The notes below the pieces were generated by a model that worked only from the letters and a program-made list of their open reading frames with translations, ran no database searches and was not told the origin of the DNA. The translations under genes were made by a program, and so were the position numbers. Positions 1 to 6,758 of a stretch of DNA of 6,919 nucleotides are shown here, in pieces. Position 1 is the stretch's first letter. Each line of letters begins with the position of its first letter. The stretch is from an uncultured Roseburia sp. (lineage in GTDB: Bacteria; Bacillota; Clostridia; Lachnospirales; Lachnospiraceae): the NCBI GenBank assembly GCA_945928585.1, contig CAMENQ010000129.1:1-6919 (forward strand), read 5' to 3'.

Positions 1-842
1 CCTATTACTGCAATAAAGCCGAAAAATAATACAAATGTTTTTATTCTTCTGGTGCCGGTAAAACCTCTTATGGCATCTATTATAAAGAATATGTACATTG
101 CTCCAAACCATACAAGCATAGAAATGAAAAATGCCATTATAACCCATTCATCCTTACCGCTTCCTTTTGAAAGCAAAGTTATTGTATTATCATTGGTAAT
201 TGATTCTATGCTGTACTTTATGGAAGAAGCACCTATAAATACTGCATCTGCCACCATTGCAATAGCAACAGCTATTCCTTTAAGAACTGACACTGTCCTG
301 TCATTTGTAAAGGCATAAACAATAAGTATAATTGATGTAATCGAGAGCTCAATCAGTCTAACAACATCCTGAATCTCTGATACATCATCGAGCATTTCAA
401 ATACTGATGCAGCTATTGTCAGTAACGCAAATAATACTGATAATATTGAAAATGCAATAATGTTTTTCTTTTCTTTTATAGCTGATACCGGCTGTTGCAT
501 CTGAACATACTGAGGATTATTGTATGGAACAAATGATGCACCGTTTCCGCCGTTTATGGCAGCTGTCTGCTTTGGTATCTCCCTTTCAGCTGTAGTGTCA
601 GGCACAGGCTGAACCATAATATTTACCGGTACAACCTCCTCATCTGGAGATTTAACAGGCTGCTGTGTGACATTTGCCACAGACTGGTTTTCATTGTTAA
701 AGGTACTTACCTGTGACTCAGGTCTGATGACCGGTTCAGCCTCCGGTATCTGTGTCACTTCTTCTTTATAAAGCTTAAATCCGCAGTTAGTACAAAAAAC
801 TGCATTTTCATCTACCTGGTTACCACAATTTGTGCAAAACAT
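1..842 (-). CDS. Zinc-ribbon multi-pass membrane protein, C-terminus cut off by window edge
   Basis: An open frame runs from an ATG at 842 to the left edge without a stop: 280 codons, 3' end missing. The N-terminus MFCTNCGNQVDENAVFCTNC has two CxxC knuckles (Cys3/Cys6 and Cys17/Cys20), the pattern of the short zinc-ribbon found at the start of many Firmicute membrane proteins. Residues about 25-122 are a hydrophilic, Pro/Gln/Glu-rich, probably disordered linker. Hydrophobic segments follow at about 127-148, 163-178, 186-206, 233-257 and from 268 to the edge, so at least five membrane spans. The start is supported by an SD (AGAGGT, 850-855) 7 nt upstream. The gap to the preceding gene is 25 bp, so it is probably co-transcribed with the murF cluster. 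The ribbon probably binds zinc in the cytoplasm (inference). I do not recognise the membrane domain and assign no function. Confidence 0.85.
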   Translation of the reverse strand, partial: MFCTNCGNQVDENAVFCTNCGFKLYKEEVTQIPEAEPVIRPESQVSTFNNENQSVANVTQQPVKSPDEEVVPVNIMVQPVPDTTAEREIPKQTAAINGGNGASFVPYNNPQYVQMQQPVSAIKEKKNIIAFSILSVLFALLTIAASVFEMLDDVSEIQDVVRLIELSITSIILIVYAFTNDRTVSVLKGIAVAIAMVADAVFIGASSIKYSIESITNDNTITLLSKGSGKDEWVIMAFFISMLVWFGAMYIFFIIDAIRGFTGTRRIKTFVLFFGFIAVI

Positions 843-867
843 ACTTTTTACCTCTTTTCTTTTGATT

Positions 868-1851
868 CTATTCTGTTATTGGAACAGTAGTTTCACTATC
901 CGATGTTATTATTTCCGTGGCTGATGATGTATTAACAGCCGGAGTTTCTGTAGTTTCAGATGTAGTTATTTCTGTAGCTTCTGACGTTGTAATCTCTGTA
1001 GTGTCACTTTCATCCGATGTTTGTTCTGTTTCAGGTGTGGTGCTGTCAATTTCTTTCTTAGTTGTCGATTCACTTTCTACTGTTGTAGTCTCTTTTTCTG
1101 AAGATGTTTCCTTCTCTGGTTTGGTAGTTTCATCCACAGGTTTTGTAGTACTGCTGTCATCTGTTGTTTCTTTTTCCGTAGTTTGTGATGGTATATATGT
1201 GTTTGCGTTTTTAATGGTCTCTACCTTATTTCCCACATACACGGTAATATAATCAACATAAACATTTGATGATTCCTTGACAATAAATCCTCCTGTTACA
1301 GTTTCGCCCTGTGGAATTTTCCTGTTATCATTAAAAGGGTTGATAACCAGTTTCTTATATCCTTCCTTAAACGTATAATTCCAGCTGTCAACAAGTGTAT
1401 ATGGCTTAGACATATCAAGAACAACTGCCCATCCGTCTATGTCTTCATCTGAAACATTTGTTACTTCAAGGTTATATTGGATGAAATATTCACCATCATT
1501 AGTCCAGCTGTTTTTCACTGAAATCTTTGCTGAAAGCCGGCTTGCTCTTGATACAACATTTGTAGTGGCGTTCTCATCTATTTTTGTTGAGAACTGCTCC
1601 TCTACTTTAACTGTTGTTTCTTTCTCTGCATTAGAAGTCGTCTGTATCACGGTTGTTGCTGACTCTGTATTTTTTTTCTCACCTGTTACCATCAGTTCAT
1701 TGTTTACTTCGCCGTCACGACTTATAATAATTGCAATTATCACAATCATAAGAACAAATGCTATGACTCCTGCAATAAACATACTTAAATTAAGTCTGCT
1801 TTCTGTTATTTTTGACCATATTTTCTTTATGTTTTCCTTAAATTTATTCAT
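868..1851 (-). CDS. Membrane-anchored CBM2-like protein with Thr/Glu/Ser-rich C-terminal tail
   Basis: 327 aa. A short basic N-terminus precedes one hydrophobic helix at about 22-44, read as an uncleaved signal anchor with the remainder outside. Residues about 50-105 are a T/E-rich linker. Residues about 108-210 look like a family 2 carbohydrate-binding module: NSW(116)TNDG, then strands ending VTNVSDEDIDGW(141), DSW(157)NY, NPF(173)N, and IPQGETVTGGF. In CBM2 the corresponding surface aromatics are usually three Trp; here Trp116 and Trp157 appear kept and Phe173 sits where the PWNG Trp would be. Residues about 221-327 are almost all Thr, Glu, Ser, Asp and Lys. There are no cysteines, no catalytic domain, no LPXTG motif and no C-terminal hydrophobic segment. 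The SD AAGGAGG (1858-1864) overlaps the murF stop. The role is unknown; binding to wall glycan or external polysaccharide is inference. The fold call rests on pattern recognition and could instead be another beta-sandwich family. Confidence 0.8.
   Translation of the reverse strand: MNKFKENIKKIWSKITESRLNLSMFIAGVIAFVLMIVIIAIIISRDGEVNNELMVTGEKKNTESATTVIQTTSNAEKETTVKVEEQFSTKIDENATTNVVSRASRLSAKISVKNSWTNDGEYFIQYNLEVTNVSDEDIDGWAVVLDMSKPYTLVDSWNYTFKEGYKKLVINPFNDNRKIPQGETVTGGFIVKESSNVYVDYITVYVGNKVETIKNANTYIPSQTTEKETTDDSSTTKPVDETTKPEKETSSEKETTTVESESTTKKEIDSTTPETEQTSDESDTTEITTSEATEITTSETTETPAVNTSSATEIITSDSETTVPITE
953..1000 (-). repeat. Two tandem 24-bp units inside the T/E/S-rich tail
   Basis: Units 953-976 and 977-1000 match at 18 of 24 positions and encode copies of an 8-residue motif of the form TEITTSE(A/T). 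A more degenerate third copy (TEIITSDS) lies at about 890-915. The units are whole codons, so copy-number change would keep the reading frame. They look like expansion within a low-complexity stalk. Confidence 0.6.
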
Positions 1852-1857
1852 CTTCCG

Positions 1858-1864
1858 CCTCCTT
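1858..1864 (-). promoter_or_regulatory. Ribosome binding site overlapping the murF stop codon
   Basis: The minus strand reads TTAAGGAGG with 6 nt to the ATG at 1851. The murF stop TAA occupies 1865-1863, so the SD begins within the stop codon. This implies translational coupling of the CBM2-like gene to murF and supports both gene boundaries. Confidence 0.8.
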
Positions 1865-3227
1865 AATTCTGTAATGCATTTACAATATTTTCAAAATGCA
1901 TTGAATGTGATGCTTTTACAAGCACTGTATCTCCCTCTCTCATAATGTTATCCTTCTGTTTTAAAAATTCTTCTGTTTCAGTAAAATAATATGCTTCCTT
2001 TGTGTTATCTGCTTCAATAAGCCCTTCATATGTATTTCTGCTTAAAACTCCGATGAACACTGCACATTGTATTTCCTTTCCCGCAAGATGCTTTCCCACA
2101 TCATAATGCAGTTTTCTTTCGTTGTCACCAAGTTCAAACATATCTCCTAACACCGCCACTTTTCGGCCTGTTCCATACTCAAGTACATCTATGGAAGATT
2201 TGGTTGAAACGGGATTTGCATTATAACAGTCATCAATAATGGTAATTTTGCCATTTCGTATTATATTTAATCTGCCGCCTACATTTTCAAGTTTTTCTAT
2301 GCCTGCTTTTATTTCGTCTGTATTCAGTCCCAGAACAAGACCTACGGCAGCAGCAGCCATGGCATTATAAATCATATGCTTTCCCGGTATTGAAATATGC
2401 ACAGGTATGGTTCCATTTTTTGTAACAATACTGCACTCCGAACCCTCTATGCCTAAAAGCTTTATGTTTTCAGCATAAATACCCTGTTCTTTTTCTATTC
2501 CGTAAAAAACTATGTCATTTTCATTTTGAGACTTTAATCCTGCCAGTTTATCGTCATCTCCGTTTAATACAGTGTAATAATGCTCCCCTGCATAATTGAA
2601 AATCTCTGTTTTTGCCTTGAGTATTCCGTCTCTTGAACCAAGATTTTCCAGATGACATAAACCTATGTTTGTAATCACACACACATCAGGTCTTGCAATC
2701 TTTGTAAGTCTGGTCATTTCTCCAAAATCACTTATACCCATTTCAAGTACAGCTACCTGATGAGAATCTCTTATGTTAAATACCGTAAGCGGAAGTCCAA
2801 TCTCGTTATTAAAATTTCCCTCGGTTTTAAGTACATTATACTTTTCAGATAAAACTGATGCAATAAATTCCTTTGTGCTTGTTTTTCCTACGCTTCCCGT
2901 TATGCCGACAACCTTTATGTCAAGAATGCTTCTGTAATATTCAGCCAGATGTTTTAACGCCTCCGTAGAAGACTTTACAAGAATATATGGCTTTTCTGTT
3001 TCCAGCTTTTTCTCTGAAATAGCAACTCTTGCTCCTTTTTCAAATACCTGTGGTATAAAGTCGTGTCCGTCAACGCGCTCACCTTTAATGGCAACAAACA
3101 GATAATTTTTTTCTATTTTTCTTGAATCTATTACTACTCCGTCTATCTCACAGCCGTCGTCATTCTCACCATTATACAGTTTTCCGTCTACTGCGGCTGC
3201 TATATTTTTTAAATTTAAACCCTTCAT
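1863..3227 (-). CDS. murF: UDP-N-acetylmuramoyl-tripeptide--D-alanyl-D-alanine ligase
   Basis: 454 aa, normal length for MurF. This cytoplasmic enzyme uses ATP to join D-Ala-D-Ala to the UDP-MurNAc-tripeptide, completing the pentapeptide precursor. The N-terminal substrate-binding domain is about residues 1-100 (VVIDSRKI at 31-38, LFVAIKGERVDGHDF at 43-57). The central Mur ATPase domain holds the P-loop GITGSVGKTSTKE (108-120, Lys115), TEGNFNNEIGLPL (135-147) and VLEMG (160-164). The C-terminal domain carries DDCYNANPVS (332-341, usual form DDSYNANP), VLGDMFELG (359-367) and VLVKASHSMHFE (435-446). The N-terminal SRK and DxYNANP motifs point to MurF rather than MurE or MurC. The ATG has an SD GGAGG (3234-3238) 6 nt upstream. 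It follows ddl by 56 bp, so the enzyme making D-Ala-D-Ala and the one consuming it are adjacent. Confidence 0.97.
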   Translation of the reverse strand: MKGLNLKNIAAAVDGKLYNGENDDGCEIDGVVIDSRKIEKNYLFVAIKGERVDGHDFIPQVFEKGARVAISEKKLETEKPYILVKSSTEALKHLAEYYRSILDIKVVGITGSVGKTSTKEFIASVLSEKYNVLKTEGNFNNEIGLPLTVFNIRDSHQVAVLEMGISDFGEMTRLTKIARPDVCVITNIGLCHLENLGSRDGILKAKTEIFNYAGEHYYTVLNGDDDKLAGLKSQNENDIVFYGIEKEQGIYAENIKLLGIEGSECSIVTKNGTIPVHISIPGKHMIYNAMAAAAVGLVLGLNTDEIKAGIEKLENVGGRLNIIRNGKITIIDDCYNANPVSTKSSIDVLEYGTGRKVAVLGDMFELGDNERKLHYDVGKHLAGKEIQCAVFIGVLSRNTYEGLIEADNTKEAYYFTETEEFLKQKDNIMREGDTVLVKASHSMHFENIVNALQN

Positions 3228-3238
3228 AATCTGCCTCC

Positions 3239-3280
3239 AAATTGTACTTTTTATGATTTTATCAATTTTATGTACAATTT
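3239..3280 (-). repeat. Perfect 9-bp inverted repeat between ddl and murF, abutting the murF SD
   Basis: AAATTGTAC (3239-3247) and GTACAATTT (3272-3280) are exact reverse complements separated by 24 AT-rich bases, which contain a smaller palindrome (TGATTTTATCA). On the transcript the stem would start about 3 nt after the ddl stop and end exactly where the murF SD (3234-3238) begins. There is no U-tract after it, so it does not look like an intrinsic terminator. It could be a translation-modulating hairpin, an RNase processing site or a dyad operator; the sequence does not decide. Confidence 0.6.
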
Positions 3281-3283
3281 TAA

Positions 3284-4321
3284 TTAATTATATTTTTTTA
3301 ATGACACATTTATCAGATGACGGCACAGTTCCTGAAAACTCATACCCTCTACTGCAGCCTCCTGTGGAAGAAGACTGGTAGGTGTCATCCCCGGAAGCGT
3401 ATTTGCCTCAAGACAATAACAGTTATAATCTTTATCCGTAAGTATATCAATTCTACAGTAAACTGAAAGACCAAGTGCTTTTGCCGCAAGATACGCTGCA
3501 TGCTGCATTCTTTCAGTAACCTCCTTTGGAAGCTCAGCAGGACATTTATCTATTGTTGCTCCTGCCTTATACTTGTTTTCATAGTCATAAAAGCCTTCCT
3601 TAGGAATAATTTCAATAATAGGCAATGGTTTATAATCTACCACTCCTACTGAAAATTCCCTGCCTTCAATATATCTTTCTACTACTACCTGATTCTCAAG
3701 GTTAAATGCTTTTTCCAATGCTTCATTATATTCATTGTCATTATGAACTATATATACACCTATGCTTGAGCCGCCGCAATTTGTCTTTACGACTATTGGA
3801 TATTCAAGACCATACTTTTTTATGTCCTTGTTTAAATCATTTTTCTTTAATGAAAAGCTTTCTGCCACAGGCACACCCTGCACTTTAAACATCTCCTTTG
3901 TCACTGCCTTATTCATAGCCATGGCACTTCCGAGATAATCAGAACCTGTGTATTTTATTCCCATAAGGTCAAAGGCTGCCTGAACTCTGCCGTCTTCACC
4001 ATTTGCACCATGAAGTGCAAGAAATACAATGTCTGCTTTTTTACATGACTCCAAAACATTTGGACCAAAAAAATCTTTTCTGCTTTTTTTTAGTGTTTCA
4101 AAATCCTTTGAATGTTCTTTTATATAATCAAGTTCAGAAGCTATTGTATAATTTGTATCCTCAAATGCCTTCAATGCATCAAAGCTCTCGTGACCTATAA
4201 ATGCATCCAAAAGTATGGCATTGTCCCCCGTTTCTCTTAATGCTTTGCACACCTGTTCTCCTGTTACAAGTGATACCGCCCTCTCAGTGCTGGTACCTCC
4301 GCACAATACTACAATGTTCAT
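3284..4321 (-). CDS. ddl: D-alanine--D-alanine ligase
   Basis: 345 aa from the preferred ATG at 4321, an ATP-grasp enzyme making D-Ala-D-Ala in the cytoplasm. Numbered from this start: the N-terminal CGGTSTERAVS (7-17, with the substrate-contacting Glu13), HGANGEDG (104-111), the ATP-grasp segment GGSSIGV (183-189), EGREFSVGV (219-227), omega-loop FYDYENKY (244-251), CRIDI (289-293) and metal-binding LEANTLPGMTPTS (304-316). The Tyr-containing omega loop fits D-Ala-D-Ala specificity rather than the D-lactate type of VanA. The frame also has upstream ATGs at 4351 and 4333. The start at 4321 is preferred because homologues begin just before the IVVLCGG strand, and because an AGGAG lies 5 nt upstream of 4321 while no SD precedes 4351. 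Asn137 sits where an Asp is more usual (MDK to MNK), probably harmless. First gene of the wall-precursor cluster. Confidence 0.96.
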   Translation of the reverse strand: MNIVVLCGGTSTERAVSLVTGEQVCKALRETGDNAILLDAFIGHESFDALKAFEDTNYTIASELDYIKEHSKDFETLKKSRKDFFGPNVLESCKKADIVFLALHGANGEDGRVQAAFDLMGIKYTGSDYLGSAMAMNKAVTKEMFKVQGVPVAESFSLKKNDLNKDIKKYGLEYPIVVKTNCGGSSIGVYIVHNDNEYNEALEKAFNLENQVVVERYIEGREFSVGVVDYKPLPIIEIIPKEGFYDYENKYKAGATIDKCPAELPKEVTERMQHAAYLAAKALGLSVYCRIDILTDKDYNCYCLEANTLPGMTPTSLLPQEAAVEGMSFQELCRHLINVSLKKYN

Positions 4322-4326
4322 AATGC

Positions 4327-4333
4327 TCCTCAT
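4327..4333 (-). promoter_or_regulatory. Ribosome binding site deciding the ddl start
   Basis: The minus strand reads TGAGGAG, with AGGAG (4331-4327) 5 nt from the ATG at 4321. The alternative ATG at 4333 overlaps this SD, and the one at 4351 has no purine-rich SD before it. Confidence 0.75.
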
Positions 4334-4416
4334 TTCTATGTCTATTTTCATAATGTATGTGTCAGCTTATATAATATTCTCTGTTTTACTGATTTAAGTT
4401 CCTATATTGTGGCACT

Positions 4417-4443
4417 GTTATATTTTACAAAACTTATAGTCAA
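4417..4443 (-). promoter_or_regulatory. Candidate promoter for the ddl-murF cluster
   Basis: On the minus strand, a -35-like TTGACT (4443-4438, 5/6 to consensus) is followed after 15 nt by TATAAC (4422-4417, 5/6). It lies just after the recG terminator and would give a leader of about 90 nt before the ddl start. The 15-nt spacer is shorter than the preferred 16-18, so this is tentative; the region is AT-rich and chance matches are likely. Confidence 0.4.
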
Positions 4444-4461
4444 AAAACAATACTTTTATAT

Positions 4462-4489
4462 AAAAAAGTCTCGCCAGGCAGCGAGACTT
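4462..4489 (-). terminator. Intrinsic terminator of recG
   Basis: A perfect 9-bp stem (AAGTCTCGC at 4466-4474 with GCGAGACTT at 4481-4489) encloses a 6-nt loop. On the minus strand it runs straight into a six-T tract (4467-4462). It lies about 76 nt after the recG stop, separates recG from the ddl cluster, and contains the only strongly GC-rich stem in the gap. Confidence 0.9.
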
Positions 4490-4514
4490 ATAAATTCGCA
4501 TTCGCGAATTTTTA
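4489..4514 (-). repeat. Copy 1 of a 26-bp repeat with palindromic core, next to the recG terminator
   Basis: This 26-bp segment read on the minus strand matches 6894-6919 read on the plus strand at 23 of 26 positions; the core shared form is TCRCGAATGCRAATTTATA. Within it AAATTCGC (4492-4499) and GCGAATTT (4504-4511) form a perfect 8-bp stem with a 4-nt loop. On the plus strand that hairpin is followed by TTTATTTTCT, so it might stop leftward-to-rightward transcription, though no plus-strand gene is visible. A third small hairpin (TGCTA/TAGCA, 4532-4544) lies between it and recG. It may be a dispersed terminator-associated repeat (inference). Confidence 0.65.
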
Positions 4515-4564
4515 TTTTCTCAATTCCGCGCTGCTACTTTAGCAATTTCCTATTATATAAAAAC

Positions 4565-6634
4565 CTATAAATTAAGCATAAAATGATGTGTCATATATTT
4601 TTCAAGCTTATTTTCCATCAGCTGTAAAGCTACCTCGTTTATATCCTTTTTGTTTTCCTCAACATAAGAAGCTGCGTCTGACGCATCCTTTAATGTACCG
4701 GCATCTGAAAAAATATCACCTATTTTAAAATCCATATCACCGCTCTGTCTTATGCCGAAAAAATCTCCCGGACCTCTGAGTTTTAAATCCCATGCAGCTA
4801 TTTCAAAACCGTTATTCGATTTGTTAAGTATGTCAAGCCTTTCCTTTATTTCAGGCTTGTCCACGCTGCATATAAAAATACAGTATGACTGAAAATCTCC
4901 TCTTCCGACTCTTCCCCTTAACTGATGAAGTGATGCAAGTCCAAATCTTTCAGCATTTTCTACCAGCATGACAGTACTGTTTGGAACATTTACGCCAACC
5001 TCTATAACTGTAGTCGACACAAGTATCTGTATTTTATTTGCAGCAAATTCCTCCATTATCTGATTTTTCTGCTGTGGCTTCATTTTTCCGTGAAGATATT
5101 CTATCCTTATATCCTTTGGAAGATTTTCCCTCAGTATATCTGTATAACTTACTACATCTGTGGCGTCAAGACTTTCATTTTCTTCTATCATAGGACAGAT
5201 ACAGTAGCACTGTCGTCCCTCTCTTACCTGTTTTTCCATAAATTTGTAAGCATTCGTCCGGTAATCCTTTCCTACCACACAGTTCTTTATAGGTCTTCTT
5301 CCCTGTGGAAGCTCATCAATGACAGAAATGTCCAAATCTCCATACAGAATAATCGCAAGAGTTCTTGGTATAGGTGTGGCACTCATAACTATAATATGCG
5401 GAAACATTCCCTTTTTGGCAAGCATTTCCCTCTGCCTTACACCAAATCTGTGCTGCTCGTCAGTAATTACAAGTGCAAGGTTTTTATATTGTACCTTTTC
5501 CTGTATAAGAGCGTGGGTGCCTATTATTATCTGAACCTCTCCGGCTGATATTTTCTCATATGCTGCTTTTTTCTCCTTTGCAGTCATACTGCCGTTTAAA
5601 AGCACCACTCCTACATTTATACAGTATTTTTCAAACATTTCCTTTATATTTTCATAATGCTGGACTGCAAGAACCTCCGTTGGAGCCATCATTGCTCCCT
5701 GATAACCGTTATATGCTGCATCAAGAAGTGCTGCCAATGCAACAATGGTTTTTCCTGAACCTACATCTCCCTGTATAAGTCTGTTCATTACCCTTTCTGC
5801 CTGAAAATCCTGTCTTATTTCATTAATCACTTTTTTTTGCGCATTTGTAAGACTATATGGCAATGAACTGATAAATTCATTTGTTTTACAGGAAGCATTA
5901 AGTTTATAACTATTTTTTATTACACTGTCTTTTTCCTTAAATCTTTTTAGTGCAACAATAAAAAGGAAAAATTCATTAAATGCAAGTCTTCTTCTTGCCT
6001 CATTCATTTCTTCAAAATCTTTAGGAAAATGAATTTTTCTGACAGCCTCATCATAAAACATAAGTGAATATTTTTCACGTATCTCCTTGGGAAGAAACTC
6101 ATACCCCTGATAGCCTCCGTCAAGAACCTGCTTAACAGACTTTGTTACAAGGTTGTTTGTAAGTCCTTCCGTCAGTCTGTATATTGGCTGCATTGCACCA
6201 AGCTTTTTATCATAATCGGAAAGTCCGAAGATTTCAGGCTGCTCCAGTACAATGTCACCCTCTGATGCACCTTTTTTCTTAAATGTATTTTTTGATATTC
6301 TTCCTCTGAATATAAAATGCATTCCTATCTTAAATCTGCTTTTCAGGAAAGGCATATTGTACCATTTTATTGTTATAAGGTCTCCATTTGAATCCTTACC
6401 GTTTACAACAAGTATAGTTAATTTTCCTGCCTGCCTTAAAGACGGAGATGACACTATCATACACTTAAACGCGGCAACGGCCTCATTATCAAGGTCTTTA
6501 ACAGTAACAGGCTGCTTATATTCATCATAATTTCTCGGATAATACTCAAGAAGCTCCTCTGTAGTATACACTCCAAGCTTATTAAACAATTTTTCAGTTT
6601 TTTCACCTATTCCCTTTACTTCCCTAATATTCAA
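4565..6634 (-). CDS. recG: ATP-dependent DNA helicase RecG
   Basis: 689 aa from the preferred TTG at 6634, close to the usual RecG length (680-695). RecG is a superfamily 2 translocase that reverses stalled forks and migrates branched DNA in recombination and repair. Numbered from the TTG: an N-terminal HhH-like stretch (VKGIGEKTEKLFNKLG, 6-21), the wedge/OB domain (about 45-140), Walker A GDVGSGKT (289-296), motif Ia APTEVLA (317-323), the DEAD-type box DEQHRFG (392-398), motif III MSATPIPRT (417-425), VSTTVIEVGVNVPN (539-552), motif VI QLRGRVGRG (571-579) and the RecG-specific LRGPGDFFGIRQSG (619-632). In-frame ATGs at 6706 and 6664 would add 24 or 10 residues not expected in the family. 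They lack a well-placed SD, whereas GGGAGG precedes the TTG by 7 nt. It appears to be a single-gene unit between its own promoter and terminator. Confidence 0.97.
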   Translation of the reverse strand: MNIREVKGIGEKTEKLFNKLGVYTTEELLEYYPRNYDEYKQPVTVKDLDNEAVAAFKCMIVSSPSLRQAGKLTILVVNGKDSNGDLITIKWYNMPFLKSRFKIGMHFIFRGRISKNTFKKKGASEGDIVLEQPEIFGLSDYDKKLGAMQPIYRLTEGLTNNLVTKSVKQVLDGGYQGYEFLPKEIREKYSLMFYDEAVRKIHFPKDFEEMNEARRRLAFNEFFLFIVALKRFKEKDSVIKNSYKLNASCKTNEFISSLPYSLTNAQKKVINEIRQDFQAERVMNRLIQGDVGSGKTIVALAALLDAAYNGYQGAMMAPTEVLAVQHYENIKEMFEKYCINVGVVLLNGSMTAKEKKAAYEKISAGEVQIIIGTHALIQEKVQYKNLALVITDEQHRFGVRQREMLAKKGMFPHIIVMSATPIPRTLAIILYGDLDISVIDELPQGRRPIKNCVVGKDYRTNAYKFMEKQVREGRQCYCICPMIEENESLDATDVVSYTDILRENLPKDIRIEYLHGKMKPQQKNQIMEEFAANKIQILVSTTVIEVGVNVPNSTVMLVENAERFGLASLHQLRGRVGRGDFQSYCIFICSVDKPEIKERLDILNKSNNGFEIAAWDLKLRGPGDFFGIRQSGDMDFKIGDIFSDAGTLKDASDAASYVEENKKDINEVALQLMENKLEKYMTHHFMLNL

Positions 6635-6641
6635 AACACTG

Positions 6642-6647
6642 CCTCCC
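6642..6647 (-). promoter_or_regulatory. Ribosome binding site supporting a TTG start for recG
   Basis: GGGAGG on the minus strand lies 7 nt before the TTG at 6634. It is the only strong SD in the region, and the resulting N-terminus (NIREVKGIGEK) matches where RecG proteins normally begin. Confidence 0.7.
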
Positions 6648-6722
6648 ACATAATCAAATAACATGAGCCTGTCACAACCCAAAACACCATCATATTCCAA
6701 AAACATCCGCTATTTATTAATA

Positions 6723-6752
6723 ATTCTAACACCCATAAGCTGTAATTGTTTA
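6723..6752 (-). promoter_or_regulatory. Candidate extended -10 promoter for recG
   Basis: On the minus strand, TAGAAT (6728-6723, 5/6 to TATAAT) is preceded by TGT, giving the extended -10 form TGnTAGAAT. TAAACA (6752-6747, 4/6 to TTGACA) lies 18 nt upstream. A transcript start near 6716 would give a leader of about 80 nt to the TTG at 6634 and leave the ATG at 6706 almost at the 5' end. Part of a repeated CATA(A)GCTGTA sequence lies between the -35 and -10. Confidence 0.45.
6734..6748. repeat. Third copy of the CATAGCTGTA sequence, inside the recG promoter spacer
   Basis: CATAAGCTGTAATTG (6734-6748) matches the right arm of the neighbouring inverted repeat (CATAGCTGTA at 6816-6825) apart from one inserted A. 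It is also the imperfect reverse complement of the left arm region 6756-6771, with which it could form a hairpin of about 14 pairs with two bulges and a 7-nt loop (6749-6755). The left arm can thus pair with either partner. Confidence 0.55.
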
Positions 6753-6758
6753 TATCAA

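Noticed and set aside
52..318. Plus-strand frame of 88 codons near the left edge
   Set aside because: It is the complement of the membrane-spanning part of the zinc-ribbon gene, which has a start, an SD and clear domain features.
917..1252. Plus-strand frame of 111 codons opposite the T/E/S-rich tail
   Set aside because: It is a Val/Ser-rich mirror of the Thr/Glu codons of the minus-strand gene; no SD, no domain, low complexity.
868..1851. Sortase-anchored surface protein
   Set aside because: The T-rich tail suggested a wall-anchored protein, but the C-terminus (TTVPITE) has no LPXTG, hydrophobic span or basic tail; the only membrane segment is at the N-terminus.
1439..1945. Plus-strand frame of 168 codons across the 5' part of the CBM2-like gene and the 3' end of murF
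   Set aside because: It runs antisense across two well-supported genes and their junction, and its hydrophobic look comes from the complement of the signal-anchor codons.
3284..4321. VanA-type D-Ala-D-lactate ligase and a vancomycin resistance cluster
   Set aside because: The omega loop keeps the Tyr-rich FYDYENKY form of D-Ala-D-Ala ligases, and no vanH, vanX or vanRS-like gene is nearby.
4492..4511. Plus-strand intrinsic terminator
   Set aside because: The 8-bp stem is AT-rich, the T-run is interrupted, and there is no plus-strand gene to its left, so it is listed as part of the repeat and not as a terminator.
5090..5548. Plus-strand frame of 152 codons inside recG
   Set aside because: Fully antisense to conserved helicase motifs; the Cys/Tyr/Phe/Ser-rich composition is typical of a shadow frame in AT-rich DNA.
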